64,000 nucleotides of DNA from Streptomyces sp. TS71-3 (GCF_018327685.1 NZ_BNEL01000001.1:4402001-4466000); one strand, 5' to 3'; counted from the first letter of the stretch, positions 8,293 to 17,184 are shown. Notes: generated by a model from the letters alone, not told the origin. Numbers and translations: made by a program.

Positions 8293-9351
8293 CTACAACT
8301 CGCCCAGCGCGTCGACCTTGGTGTCGACGCGGCCGAACGCCACCTCGTCGATGGACGTGCCCCGCACCGCCGCCACCGCCGACACCAGCTCCTGGAGCAC
8401 GCACACCTCCACCAGCGCCCGCTGCGGCGGCGTCAGGCGCGCCGGCACCGCCACCCCACGGACGCCCGGCGGGAGCGGCAGCGTGCCGTCCGTGACGGCG
8501 AGGACGCCGGTGGGCTTCTCGGTGAGCTGCCGGGCGAGGGCCAGCTCCCGTTCGCCGCCGACCACGATGTGCGCGGTCTCGCCGCTCGCGCTGTCCATGT
8601 AGCCGTGCAGGTAGGCTCGGGTGCCGAAGGCGGCGGACGGCACCAGCGGGCCCTCCCGGAACAGCAGGGCCACCGCCTCCGCGGTGGTCAGCTGCGGCGC
8701 GGCGGCCACGATGTCCACCGACCCGGCGGCCATCGGGCCCTCGGCGAAGGCCGCGAGCTCCTTCGCCGCCCCCGCCACCGACTCCTCGATCAGCCCGGGC
8801 AGCGCCAGCCAGCGCTCGTCCACGCCGCCGTCCGCGGCCAGGTCGGCCAGCATGCCGAGCGCGGCGAACGTCACCACGAAACCCACCGTCGACACCCGGC
8901 TGTCGGGGTGCCCGCCCAGCGACACGCAAGCGCCCGCGGCGTCCCGCAGCGGGCTCGCGTCGGCGTTGGTGACGGCCAGCGTCGCCGCCCCCGCGCCGCG
9001 GAACCGCGCCACCAGGTCCGCCGTCTCCCGGCTCCGGCCGCTCTGCGAGAGCGCCACCACCACGTCGGGGTGCGGGCCGGGCACCTCGGGGAAGTCGGAG
9101 CAGTCGGTGCGGAAGGCCTCGATGCCGGCCGCCCTCATCCGGTGCAGGGGCGAGGCCAGCGCGGCGCAGCTCGCGCCGATCCCGGCGAGCAGCACCCGCC
9201 GCCACCCCGGCCGCCAGACACCCTCGGCGAGCCGCCCCGGCAGGGCGCCGACCACCTCGCGCAGCGCCGCCAGCTCCGTGCGCCGGCCCTCCTCGAAGCC
9301 GAGGGGGAACGTGCCCGCCGTGCCCATCGGTTCTCCTGCGCCCCGGCTCAT
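8293..9351 (-). CDS. Double-SIS-domain sugar isomerase/deaminase (GlmS/AgaS-like)
   Basis: The protein of about 352 aa carries two SIS (sugar isomerase) folds. The first has VVVALSQSGRSRETADLV, binding a phosphosugar phosphate, and HPDSRVSTVGFV, the equivalent of the VASTKAYT segment in GlmS. The second lies at about 200-330. There is no glutaminase domain, so this is a stand-alone aldose-ketose isomerase or amino-sugar deaminase/isomerase. The start ATG at 9351 overlaps the upstream stop as ATGA. A second ATG at 9327 has a better-spaced AGGAG and is an equally good candidate. It is the last gene of the ABC transporter operon, so it probably acts on the imported, phosphorylated sugar. Confidence 0.8.
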   Translation of the reverse strand: MSRGAGEPMGTAGTFPLGFEEGRRTELAALREVVGALPGRLAEGVWRPGWRRVLLAGIGASCAALASPLHRMRAAGIEAFRTDCSDFPEVPGPHPDVVVALSQSGRSRETADLVARFRGAGAATLAVTNADASPLRDAAGACVSLGGHPDSRVSTVGFVVTFAALGMLADLAADGGVDERWLALPGLIEESVAGAAKELAAFAEGPMAAGSVDIVAAAPQLTTAEAVALLFREGPLVPSAAFGTRAYLHGYMDSASGETAHIVVGGERELALARQLTEKPTGVLAVTDGTLPLPPGVRGVAVPARLTPPQRALVEVCVLQELVSAVAAVRGTSIDEVAFGRVDTKVDALGEL

Positions 9352-10718
9352 CGGCCCTCCTCCACGCCACTCGCCGGGGTGCGCGATGCGGTGCCCGGCG
9401 CCGGCGGCCCGCCCGGTCCCGCCGCCGGCTGCCCGCCAGCTCCCGACGTGCCGCGCGGGTGCCAGGCGCGCCGGGCCACCGCGGGCACGTAGTCCGACAG
9501 GTCCACCGGCCACTCGACGACGGTGCGGTGCTCGGCCGCGTAGTAGGCGGCCATCAGCAGTTCGGTGACGGCCACGCCGCTGTCCAGCGACTCGGCGGGC
9601 TGCCGGCCCGCGGCGAACATCCGGGTGAGGTGGGTGTTCTCGGCGGTGTAGCCGTACGCGGCGGGCTCGTCGGCGATCACCGGCATCAGGCCCTGCTCGG
9701 CGTTCTGCTTCTCCAGCAGGTCCTCACCCGCGGATTGCCGCAGGTCGCGGGAGAAGAACACGGTGGCGTCGCCGGTCAGCGAGTTGGCGCTCATCGAGTA
9801 CTCGGGACCCAGCAGCTCGAAGGAGAGCCGCATGCCGGCGCCGACGAAGCCCCAGGACGTCATGGCCTCCACGATCACCGGCTCGCCGTCGCCGCCCACG
9901 AAGGTGAACGTGGCGTTGGCGTAGTCCTCGGCGGGGGTGCTCCGGTAGTCCTGAAGGCCCGGGTAGGAGTCGGTGAGCCGCTGCGCGTAGGCATCGCGGC
10001 CCCAGCGCAGCGAGGCGATGGTCGCCGTGACCGAGACGGGCCGCAGCCACTCGGCGGGATCCTCGCCGGGCGGGGTCAGCAGGAAGCGGCCCGCCTCGAC
10101 GGAGTGGCACATCAGGTCGTTGAGCACGCCGCCGCCCTGCGCCTCGCTGTCCCAGAACCACCGGGCGTGCGGTCCTGAGTGCTCCTCGGTGCAGCGCGCC
10201 AGGTACGGGCTGCCGGACCGCTCGGCGCCGCGGGCCCACATCAGCTCCCGGGCGCGGGCCAGGCGCGGCGCGTACACCTGGTTCTCCAGGTAGCCGTGCA
10301 GGAGGCCGGCTCGCCGGACGGCCTCCGCGACGCGCCGGGCCTCCGCGAGGTTCCTGCCCAGCGGCTTCTCCACGGCGATGCCGACGAGCGAGGCACGGCC
10401 CGCGGTCACCTCCGCGCAGATGGCCTCGATGACGTCGACCCGGGTGTGGTTGGGCGTCAGCACCCACACCGCGTCGACCCGCTCGTCGCGCACCAGCGCG
10501 GCGACGTCGTCGTAGGCGGAGACGTCCTCGCCCACGCCCAGCTCCTCGGCGTACGCGCCGAGCGCGCGGGCGCTCTGAAGGCTCCGCGAGGCGGTCGCCA
10601 CGATGTCGGATCCGCGTATCGCCTGCCAGGAGCGGACGTGGAAGCGTGCGATGAAGCCGGCGCCGACCATGCCGATGCCGAGGGGCTTTCCGTTCATGAG
10701 AAGGGCAGTTCCGTTCAT
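9348..10718 (-). CDS. Gfo/Idh/MocA-family oxidoreductase (1 of 3)
   Basis: The NAD(P)-binding Rossmann motif GIGMVGAGFIARFH lies at the N-terminus. The catalytic-lysine motif is EKPLGRN, and a C-terminal Gfo/Idh sheet domain includes GGGVLNDLMCHSVEAGRFLL. The family oxidises sugars, inositols or their derivatives, and some members are NAD-dependent glycosidases. The N-terminus is uncertain. The frame stays open to 10778, but those codons lie in a 12-bp tandem repeat giving a Ser/Thr/His/Arg peptide, so ATG at 10718 or 10697 is more likely. The last 45 residues are Pro/Gly-rich. It lies between the permeases and the SIS isomerase, which suggests co-transcription. Confidence 0.85.
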   Translation of the reverse strand: MNGTALLMNGKPLGIGMVGAGFIARFHVRSWQAIRGSDIVATASRSLQSARALGAYAEELGVGEDVSAYDDVAALVRDERVDAVWVLTPNHTRVDVIEAICAEVTAGRASLVGIAVEKPLGRNLAEARRVAEAVRRAGLLHGYLENQVYAPRLARARELMWARGAERSGSPYLARCTEEHSGPHARWFWDSEAQGGGVLNDLMCHSVEAGRFLLTPPGEDPAEWLRPVSVTATIASLRWGRDAYAQRLTDSYPGLQDYRSTPAEDYANATFTFVGGDGEPVIVEAMTSWGFVGAGMRLSFELLGPEYSMSANSLTGDATVFFSRDLRQSAGEDLLEKQNAEQGLMPVIADEPAAYGYTAENTHLTRMFAAGRQPAESLDSGVAVTELLMAAYYAAEHRTVVEWPVDLSDYVPAVARRAWHPRGTSGAGGQPAAGPGGPPAPGTASRTPASGVEEGR

Positions 10719-10719
10719 G

Positions 10720-10804
10720 TGGGTGCTCGACTGGGTGCTCGTGTGGTTGCTCGTCCGGGTGCTTGTCCGGGTGCTCATGTGCGTGCTCGTGCGGGTGCCC
10801 GCTC
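10720..10804. repeat. 12-bp tandem repeat, about seven units
   Basis: Degenerate copies of GGGTGCTCGTCC run head to tail between the second permease gene and the oxidoreductase start. The array could be polymorphic in length. In two minus-strand frames it would encode low-complexity peptide, which obscures the true start of the oxidoreductase. Confidence 0.8.
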
Positions 10805-10850
10805 GGTGTTCCGCGCCAGGGGAGCCGCGTTCGGCGGCGCCGGCGCCGTG

Positions 10851-11708
10851 TCAGCCCTTCACGCCGGTCAGGGTGATGCCCTCGACGAAGGCGCGCTGGG
10901 CGAAGAAGAACACGACGACCACGGGCAGCGTCGCCAGCACCGTGACCGCCATGATCACGCCCCAGTCGGTGGAGTGGGAGCCGTGGAAGCTGGCCAGGCC
11001 GTACGCGACGGGCCAGCGCGCCGGGTTCTCCGAGGTGTACAGCAGCGGGCCGTAGTAGTCGTTCCAGCACTGGAAGAACATGAAGACGGCCGCCGCCGCG
11101 ATGCCGGGCCTGGCCATGGGCACCATGACCCGCGTCAGGATGCCCCACTCGCCGTTGCCGTCCATCCGCGCCGCGTCCGCGTACTCGTCGGGGACGGTCA
11201 GGAAGAACTGCCGCAGCAGGAAGACGGAGAACGCGTTGCCGAACAGGTGCGGCAGCACCAGCGGCCACAGCGTGCCGACGACCCTGAGCTGCGCCCACAT
11301 CACGTAGACGGGCACCTGGGTCACCTGCGGCGGCAGCAGCATGGCGACGATCACGGCGAAGAAGATCAGGTTCGCGAACCGGATGCGCACCTTCGCCAGC
11401 ACGTACGCCATCGGTACCGACGACAGCAGCATGAAGAGGGTGGAACCGCCGGCGTAGAGCAGCGAGTTGCCGAACCAGCGCCCGAGCGGCGCGCTGCCGA
11501 AGGCGCGGGCGTAGTTGGACCACTCCCAGGGGTGCGGCCACAGCGCGCCGGTCAGCGTCTGCCCTCCGCCCATGAACGAGGTGAGCGCCACGAAGACGAC
11601 CGGTACGAGGAAGATGATGCCGAGCGCGAGCAGCAGCGCGTGCTCCGCGACGAAGGTGAGGCCCCTCTTCACGGCCGGGGGCCGGGTCAGCGGCTGGATC
11701 AGGGTCAC
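10851..11708 (-). CDS. Carbohydrate ABC transporter permease, MalG-like
   Basis: The 285-aa protein has six hydrophobic segments. The EAA loop EYADAARMDGNGEWGILTRV near residue 190 docks the ATPase. It belongs to the CUT1 inner-membrane permease class (MalG/UgpE type). It begins 6 bp after its partner permease stops, so the two form one translational unit. No ATP-binding gene is encoded nearby. In Streptomyces, CUT1 importers commonly share the MsiK ATPase encoded elsewhere, which is the likely solution here. Confidence 0.92.
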   Translation of the reverse strand: MTLIQPLTRPPAVKRGLTFVAEHALLLALGIIFLVPVVFVALTSFMGGGQTLTGALWPHPWEWSNYARAFGSAPLGRWFGNSLLYAGGSTLFMLLSSVPMAYVLAKVRIRFANLIFFAVIVAMLLPPQVTQVPVYVMWAQLRVVGTLWPLVLPHLFGNAFSVFLLRQFFLTVPDEYADAARMDGNGEWGILTRVMVPMARPGIAAAAVFMFFQCWNDYYGPLLYTSENPARWPVAYGLASFHGSHSTDWGVIMAVTVLATLPVVVVFFFAQRAFVEGITLTGVKG

Positions 11709-11714
11709 GGGCCC

Positions 11715-12827
11715 TCACTTCTCCTTCTGCCGGAACACGCCGGCCCGGCGGAGCAGGACCGCCATGACGGCGGCGGCGGCGACGAACAGCACCACGGCCA
11801 TCGCGGCGGCGTAGCCGAGCTGGAAGCTGCTGAAGCCCTGCACGTACATCCACTGCGTGTAGGTGAGCAGCGAGTCGTCGGGATAGCCGAGCAACTGGTC
11901 CGGCCCGGCGTCGATGCCGGTCTTGCCGTTGGCGACGCTGGAGGCCACGGCCGCCTCGGTGAAGTACTGGAGTGCCGCGATCACGCCGGTCACCGCAGCG
12001 AAGAACAGCACCGGCGAGATGTTCGGCAGGGTGACGTACCGGAACCGCTGCCACCCGCCCGCGCCGTCCAGCGCCGACGCCTCGTACTGGTCACGGGGGA
12101 CGTCGAGCAGCGCGGCGAGGAAGATCACCATGAGGTCGCCCATCATCCAGACGCCGAGCAGCAGCAGCGACGGCTTGGCGAGGGACGGGTCGTTGAACCA
12201 CAGCGGGCCCTTGACGCCGAGCGCCCGCAGCACGGTGTTGACGGGCCCGGTGCCGGGGTTGAAGAGGAAGACGAAGCCGACGACGGAGGCCACCGGCGGC
12301 ACCAGCGCGGGCACGTAGAACAGCGTCCGCCAGAATCCGGCGGCCCGCTTCCTGCGCGTGAGCAGCATCGCGACGCCGAGCGAGCACGCGATCCGCACCG
12401 GCACCAGCAGGGCCACGAACCACAGGGTGTTCAGCGCGGCCCTGCCCACCCGCGGATCCTGCGTGAACAGGTAGCTGTAGTTCCTGAGCCCTATCCACTT
12501 CGGGGGGCTGGCGAGGTCGTAGTTGGTGAACGAGTAGAAGAGGTTGGCGAGCAGCGGGTAGAGGAAGAAGACCAGCAGCCCGATGACGCCGAGCGCCATC
12601 ATCGACCAGACCGGCAGCCGGCCCCGCAGCCGCGCCGCGGTGCGCGAGCGGGTCCGGCCGCGCGTGCCGGGGGCGGACGATGAACCGGGCGCCGGCGGCG
12701 CGCCGGGCGGGGAGGCCGGGTGCGGGGCGGGCCCGGCCGGTCCGAGGGGTCGGTCGGCTCCGAGGGGCCGGGCGGGTCCGAGAGGGCGGCCGGCGGCGGG
12801 GGAGCCCGCGGTGTGTGCGTCGCTCAT
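11715..12827 (-). CDS. Carbohydrate ABC transporter permease, MalF-like
   Basis: The 370-aa protein starts with an unusually long Pro/Ala/Gly-rich cytoplasmic tail of about 75 residues. Six membrane segments follow, with the EAA loop QYEASALDGAGGWQRFRYVT and then LPNISPVL. It pairs with the MalG-like permease to form the channel of a CUT1 sugar importer. It starts 4 bp after the binding-protein gene ends. Confidence 0.92.
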   Translation of the reverse strand: MSDAHTAGSPAAGRPLGPARPLGADRPLGPAGPAPHPASPPGAPPAPGSSSAPGTRGRTRSRTAARLRGRLPVWSMMALGVIGLLVFFLYPLLANLFYSFTNYDLASPPKWIGLRNYSYLFTQDPRVGRAALNTLWFVALLVPVRIACSLGVAMLLTRRKRAAGFWRTLFYVPALVPPVASVVGFVFLFNPGTGPVNTVLRALGVKGPLWFNDPSLAKPSLLLLGVWMMGDLMVIFLAALLDVPRDQYEASALDGAGGWQRFRYVTLPNISPVLFFAAVTGVIAALQYFTEAAVASSVANGKTGIDAGPDQLLGYPDDSLLTYTQWMYVQGFSSFQLGYAAAMAVVLFVAAAAVMAVLLRRAGVFRQKEK

Positions 12828-12831
12828 GTGA

Positions 12832-14244
12832 TCACTTCGCCCGTCGCAGGCTGAGAGCGTTGTCGATGTCGGTGTCGACCTTCTTCAGGCCGCTGTCGAG
12901 GCCCTCTTGCGGGCGCTGCTGGTAGCCCGTCCAGAAGTCGTCCATCGTGGCCGTCAGCATCGAGCCGATCTCGGTCACCGGGCTGGTGCGCGAGGCCGGG
13001 TGGGCCGCGGCGTCGAGGAAGGTCCGGTACTGCTTCGGGGCGTCGAGGCGCGGCGAGTCCGCGGCGCTCTTGAGGGTGGGGATGTTCTTGATGCCGTTGG
13101 CGAGCCGCACGGCCGCGTCCGTGTCGGTGGTCATGTACTTCACCAGCGCCCAGGCGGCCTCCTTGTTGCCGGAGCGCTTGCTGACGCCGATGTCCGCCGC
13201 GGAGACGAATCCGCCGCCGTACGCCTGGCCGCTGCCGTCCAGCACCGGGAACGGCGCGGTGCCGTACGCCAGGTGCGGGGCCTGGTCCTGGATGAACGCC
13301 ACCCGCCACTCGCCGTCCAGCGCCATGGCGATCCGCCCGGTCTGGAAGGCGTTGTTCGCGGACCACTCGTCGCCGAGGCCCGCCGAGAACGCCTTGAGCT
13401 TCGCGTAGCCGATCTTCTCGACGAAGTCGTGCTGCCACCCGAGCAGCGCCCGCCACTGCGGCGAGGAGGCGATGGCGGACTGGCCGCCCTTCATCCAGGT
13501 GACGCCCGCGGTGCCGCCGAAGGTGGCGGAGGTGTTCTGCTGGAAGCCGACCAGCGGGTCGAAGCCGAGCGTCCTTATGGAGCCGTCGGGCTTGTACGTG
13601 GTGAGCTTCAGGGCCGCACGCTCCAGCTCCCGCAGCGTCCTCGGGGGCCGGGTGACGCCGGCGCGTGCCAGCAGCTTCGTGTTGTAGTACAGGCCGTAGA
13701 CGTCGGAGGTGGTGGGCAGGCTGCACCGGCGGCCCCCGAAGGCGGTGGCGGCGGCGAAGATGCCCTGGAAGTCGGAGGCGCGGACGCCGTCCCTGCGCAT
13801 GAACGGCGCCAGGTTCTCCATGGTCTTGCAGGCGGTGCCGAGCGTGGCGTTCACGTTGGTGATCAGCGCGTCGACGTCGCCGCCGGACGCGACCACCTGC
13901 GTGATCTTGGTGTCCTGCTGGCCGCTGTGCACCTCGACGTGGACGTCCGGGTACTTCTTCTCGAAGCCGTCGACGACGGACTGGATGACCGCGGCCTCGC
14001 GGTCGGAGTAGTGGTGCCAGAGCTGGATGGTGCCGGAGAGGTGTGCGGGGGCGGTTCTCGCGACTGGGCCGTCGTGGCCTGCTGCGCAGGCGGTCAGGAC
14101 CAGGGTCAGGGCCGCGGATGTGGTTGCCGTTGCGGTGCGCAGGCGGTGTTCGCGTGCTCGGCGTTTGCGGTGCCCCGCGGCTTCGGGTGTTTTCGCGGGT
14201 GCGCGGGCCGGTTCCGGTGTGCGGGTGGGTTGTCGTCTCACCAC
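12832..14244 (-). CDS. Sugar-binding lipoprotein of the ABC importer
   Basis: The 470-aa extracellular solute-binding protein has a long basic N-terminus and a lipoprotein signal ending LTLVLTACAAG, with the lipid-anchored cysteine near residue 53. The mature domain shows SGTIQLWHHYSDREAAVIQS and FEKKYPDVHVEV, typical of CUT1 oligosaccharide-binding proteins. The start is the first of two adjacent GTG codons at 14244, preceded by GGGAGG. It is the first gene of an operon with two permeases, an oxidoreductase and a SIS isomerase. The ligand is unknown. Confidence 0.92.
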   Translation of the reverse strand: MVRRQPTRTPEPARAPAKTPEAAGHRKRRAREHRLRTATATTSAALTLVLTACAAGHDGPVARTAPAHLSGTIQLWHHYSDREAAVIQSVVDGFEKKYPDVHVEVHSGQQDTKITQVVASGGDVDALITNVNATLGTACKTMENLAPFMRRDGVRASDFQGIFAAATAFGGRRCSLPTTSDVYGLYYNTKLLARAGVTRPPRTLRELERAALKLTTYKPDGSIRTLGFDPLVGFQQNTSATFGGTAGVTWMKGGQSAIASSPQWRALLGWQHDFVEKIGYAKLKAFSAGLGDEWSANNAFQTGRIAMALDGEWRVAFIQDQAPHLAYGTAPFPVLDGSGQAYGGGFVSAADIGVSKRSGNKEAAWALVKYMTTDTDAAVRLANGIKNIPTLKSAADSPRLDAPKQYRTFLDAAAHPASRTSPVTEIGSMLTATMDDFWTGYQQRPQEGLDSGLKKVDTDIDNALSLRRAK

Positions 14245-14536
14245 ATGACCTCCCTTCTGGGGCCGTTGGCCCCGGCCCTGTTTCGAGGGCTGGTTCTTGT
14301 CCCTTCCCGGGGCGGCCGTCGGCCGTGTGTTCTTCTCGGCCTTCGGCCATCAGCTCCCCCCTGGGGAGGGTGGCTTCGGTTGTGTGCGGTGGTGTCGGAT
14401 GTTCCTGGTCGCTCGCTCCCCCACTGCCTTGCAGGCGTGGGAGGTACCCCCGTCCCCGCGCCCCTCAACGGGCCTGCCGTGGACCGCCGGGCAACGGAGG
14501 CGCGTGAGGGCGGCACCGTCCTTCTCAGGACGCTGC
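14245..14536. other. Promoter region of the ABC operon
   Basis: This 292-bp gap lies between the ROK gene end and the binding-protein start. Besides the hairpin repeat at 14417-14451, it has a short GGGGCCGTTGGCCCC hairpin at about 14259-14273. I see no copy of the ROK-promoter motif described at 15796 and 15970. Confidence 0.4.
14417..14451 (+). repeat. Hairpin-family repeat (CCCCCACTGCC...GTGGGAGGTACCCCC)
   Basis: This belongs to a family also seen at 30013, 42213, 42241 (inverted) and 45112. The consensus is CCCCCACTGCC, a short variable part, then GGCGTGGGAGGT and CCCCC, able to fold on itself. It is followed by a partial CCCGCGCCCCT, the end of the 20-bp element. Confidence 0.75.
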
Positions 14537-15751
14537 TCAGCCGATGCCGCGGAGGTTGGCCGCGATGATTCTCGAACGGTCCTCGTCGGACGTGGCGGCG
14601 CCGGCCTGGGTGACGAGGCTCTCCTGCAGCCGTCCGTCGAGGACGGCCTGGGCGCCCGCGAGGACGGGGTTGTGGGCCAGGCGGGTCGGCAGGATGTTCG
14701 GGTTCCAGCGGGTGTGGTTGCGGATGGCCGTGCGGGTCAGCTCGGCGAGCGCGGCGCCCCCGGACCGGCCCACCGGACCGCCCAGCACCACCGCCTCCGG
14801 ATCGATCACGCCCAGCACCGGGATCACGCTCTGCGCCAGCCGCGGCGCGAACACCTCCAGCACCCGGGCGGGCAGCGGGGTGCCGGCCCGGGCCTCCTCG
14901 AAGGTGTGCTCGCCGCAGCCGGCCTCCCGCCCGATCCGGTCCAGCGCCGCCGCGCCCAGCAGTCCTTCGAGGTCGGTCGCGTCGGCGTCCGGGTCGAGCA
15001 CGCCCCGCGGCACCGGCAGGTTGCCGATCTCACCGGCACCGCCGGACGCACCGTGCAGGACCGCCCCGGCGACGTCCACCGCGAGTCCGATGCCGTAGCC
15101 GACCCAGAGCAGCGCGAACGTGGCGTCCGGCTCGAAGGCCCCGGCCCGCCGCTCGGCGACCGCCGCCAGGTTCACGTCGTTGTCGACCTGGACGTCGCAG
15201 CCCAGCGCCCTCTGAAGCTGCTGCCGGATGCTCTTCCGGGACCAGCCGGGCAGCGCGGCCACCGAACTCAGCTCGTCGGAGCGGGGGTCGACGCTGCTCG
15301 GCACCCCGACGCAGACGTGCTGGACGCGGGCCAGGTCCACGCCGGCGGCGCCGCAGGCGCTCAGCACCGCCCCCGCCACGTCCCGGGCGGCGCTGCGCTG
15401 CCCGGTCATGCCGGACGCCGCCTCCGCGGCCACCGGGAACTGCGAGCCTCGCAGGTCGACCAGGGTGGAGCGCACCCCGTCCTGGTCGACGTTGACGGCC
15501 ACCCCGTACGCCAGGTCGCCCCGCACCCCGTAGAGCACGGCGCTCGGCCCGCGCCCGGCGGAGGCCTCGCCGACGGCCTCGATCAGCCCCTTCTCCTCCA
15601 GCCTCGCGATCATCTGCGCGGCGGTCGGCTTGGAGAGGCCGGAGAGCTCGCCCAGGGCGTTGCGGCTCAGCGGGCCGTGGTCGAGCAGCAGCCGCAGCGC
15701 CATCGCCGCGTTCTGGTTCCCGAGCCAGGACGGAGTTCCCCTGACAGCCAT
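14537..15751 (-). CDS. ROK-family transcriptional repressor
   Basis: The 404-aa protein has an N-terminal MarR-like winged helix (LLLDHGPLSRNALGELSGLS, then KPTAAQMIARLEEKGLI) followed by a ROK sugar-binding/kinase-fold domain (VDNDVNLAAVAERRAG, GYGIGLAVDVAG and GGAGEIGNLPV). The usual ROK zinc-cysteine cluster appears reduced to AGCGEH. Such regulators sense sugars or sugar phosphates and release DNA. It lies between the ABC operon and the divergent oxidoreductase, so it is the obvious candidate regulator of the module, acting at the 15752-16053 promoter region. Confidence 0.88.
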   Translation of the reverse strand: MAVRGTPSWLGNQNAAMALRLLLDHGPLSRNALGELSGLSKPTAAQMIARLEEKGLIEAVGEASAGRGPSAVLYGVRGDLAYGVAVNVDQDGVRSTLVDLRGSQFPVAAEAASGMTGQRSAARDVAGAVLSACGAAGVDLARVQHVCVGVPSSVDPRSDELSSVAALPGWSRKSIRQQLQRALGCDVQVDNDVNLAAVAERRAGAFEPDATFALLWVGYGIGLAVDVAGAVLHGASGGAGEIGNLPVPRGVLDPDADATDLEGLLGAAALDRIGREAGCGEHTFEEARAGTPLPARVLEVFAPRLAQSVIPVLGVIDPEAVVLGGPVGRSGGAALAELTRTAIRNHTRWNPNILPTRLAHNPVLAGAQAVLDGRLQESLVTQAGAATSDEDRSRIIAANLRGIG

Positions 15752-15795
15752 GGTGCCCTTCCCCGATCGGCCGGTTGCGTTCCGGGAAACGTACC

Positions 15796-15811
15796 AGAAA
15801 GGTTCTTTACT
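15796..15811 (-). promoter_or_regulatory. Candidate ROK operator, repressor side
   Basis: On the minus strand this reads AGTAAAGAACCTTTCT, a partial dyad (AG-AAAG/CTTT-CT) 45-60 bp upstream of the ROK start. Its first 13 bases match 11 of 13 in the motif at 15970-15982, on the other divergent promoter. Shared sites at both promoters fit an autoregulated divergent repressor. Confidence 0.45.
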
Positions 15812-15969
15812 GAAGAGGGGTCGGAACGGCTTGATCTGGTCGCGATCCGGGGACTGGTCGGCGTGCCCGTGCCGGAAGTCATGGGTTCCAACGGGGTAAT
15901 GGGTAAGGAGAGCGTGCCGGGAGCGCGGATGCCGGGGGCTGGTGGGGTTGCCGACCCGGCGCTACGATC

Positions 15970-15982
15970 AGGAAAGAAACTT
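15970..15982 (+). promoter_or_regulatory. Candidate ROK operator, oxidoreductase side
   Basis: AGGAAAGAAACTT matches the minus-strand site at 15799-15811 at 11 of 13 positions. It sits 72 bp before the Gfo/Idh start and directly abuts a 9-bp tandem repeat. Confidence 0.45.
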
Positions 15983-16009
15983 GCCAGTGACGCCAGTGAC
16001 GCCAGTAAC
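15983..16009 (+). repeat. Three tandem 9-bp repeats in the promoter
   Basis: GCCAGTGAC, GCCAGTGAC and GCCAGTAAC run head to tail, followed by a weaker GCCACCGAA. A 9-bp period is close to one helical turn, so these could be iterated protein-binding sites or a leader repeat upstream of the oxidoreductase. Confidence 0.7.
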
Positions 16010-16053
16010 GCCACCGAACCGGCCCGGGACATGGACGGCGGGAGACAGCAGAC

Positions 16054-17184
16054 ATGACGGACAGCCAACCCACCCCGCGGGAGCCGCGGGCCCCGCTGCG
16101 CGTCGGGATCCTCGGCAGCGGCGGCATCGCCACGGCCTCGTACGGGGTTCTGCCGAACATGCACCACTACGCGTCCCGGGTCACCGTCAGCGCTGTCGCG
16201 GACGTGGCCCACGACCAGGCCCGTGCCGTGGCGGCCGAGTTCGGCATCCCCGCCGCGTACGCCTCCCTCGACGAGATGCTGGACGGCACCGATCTCGACG
16301 CGGTGGTCAATCTGACGCCCATTCCGGTGCACGCGGCCACCTCGCGCCGCATCCTCCAGAGCGGCAAGCACCTGGCCAGCGAGAAGCCCCTCGCCACCAC
16401 CCTCGCCGAGGCGGACGAGCTGATCGAACTGGCCCGTGAGCGGGGTCTCGCGCTCGTGTGCGCGCCGCCCGACCTGCTCTACGAGCCCTACGAACGCGCC
16501 GCCGCGCTGGTGCGGGAGGGCGCGGTCGGCAAGGTCGCGTTCGCCCGGGTGCGCAGCTCGCACGCCGGCCCCGGCGGCGGCCCCCAGGGCTGGCCCTCGG
16601 ACCCGACGTGGTTCTACCAGGAGGGCTCGGGGCCGCTGCTGGACATGGGCGTCTACGGCATCCACGAGATCACCGGCATCCTCGGCCCCGCCAAGCGCGT
16701 GGCCGCCTTCGCCGGGATCACGGAGCCGTCCCGGGTGGTGCGCGGCGGGCCCTTCCGCGGTCTGGAGATACCGGTGACCGCCGCGGACAACTGCCTGTTC
16801 ATGCTGGACTTCGGCGAGTCGACCTTCGCCGTCGTGGACGGCACCTTCAACGTGCTGGCCGCCAGGAGCCCCAAGGTGGAGATCTTCGGCCGCCGGGGCG
16901 TGCTCAACCTCTTCCGTCCCGACGGTCCCGACCTGGAGCTGTACCGGACCGGCATCGCCGACGGCGTGGACGGCTGGGTACAGCCCACCTCGCCGCTCGC
17001 CACGAATGCCCGCCGCGACACCTACGGCCGCGCGCTGCTCGTCGGCCACCTCGCGGACGTCGTCCTGGACGGCGCCCCGCCCGTGCTCAGCGCCGAGCAC
17101 GCCCGGCACGCGCTGGAGATCATGATCGGCGTGGCCGCGTCCGCGCGCGAGCAGCGCTTCGTCGAGCTGACGACGACGTTCTGA
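16054..17184 (+). CDS. Gfo/Idh/MocA-family oxidoreductase (2 of 3)
   Basis: The 376-aa protein has the N-terminal dinucleotide fold RVGILGSGGIATASYG and the catalytic motif EKPLATT. Its C-terminal domain contains YQEGSGPLLDMGVYGIHEIT, whose histidine is the usual substrate-site residue. It is transcribed away from the ROK gene and followed by another oxidoreductase and a kinase. It probably oxidises or isomerises the substrate taken up by the ABC or MFS transporter. The exact sugar and position of oxidation are unknown. Confidence 0.87.
   Translation: MTDSQPTPREPRAPLRVGILGSGGIATASYGVLPNMHHYASRVTVSAVADVAHDQARAVAAEFGIPAAYASLDEMLDGTDLDAVVNLTPIPVHAATSRRILQSGKHLASEKPLATTLAEADELIELARERGLALVCAPPDLLYEPYERAAALVREGAVGKVAFARVRSSHAGPGGGPQGWPSDPTWFYQEGSGPLLDMGVYGIHEITGILGPAKRVAAFAGITEPSRVVRGGPFRGLEIPVTAADNCLFMLDFGESTFAVVDGTFNVLAARSPKVEIFGRRGVLNLFRPDGPDLELYRTGIADGVDGWVQPTSPLATNARRDTYGRALLVGHLADVVLDGAPPVLSAEHARHALEIMIGVAASAREQRFVELTTTF

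Noticed and set aside
6692..9370. 892-codon minus-strand frame across the MFS and SIS genes
   Set aside because: It is out of frame with the SIS gene and antisense to a complete MFS transporter; long frames are expected by chance at this GC content.
10179..12683. 834-codon plus-strand frame over the ABC permeases
   Set aside because: The translation is His/Arg/Gln-rich low complexity, opposite two well-defined permeases.
10851..14244. ABC importer considered incomplete because no ATPase gene is present
   Set aside because: Streptomyces CUT1 importers commonly share the MsiK ATPase encoded elsewhere, so the absence is expected.
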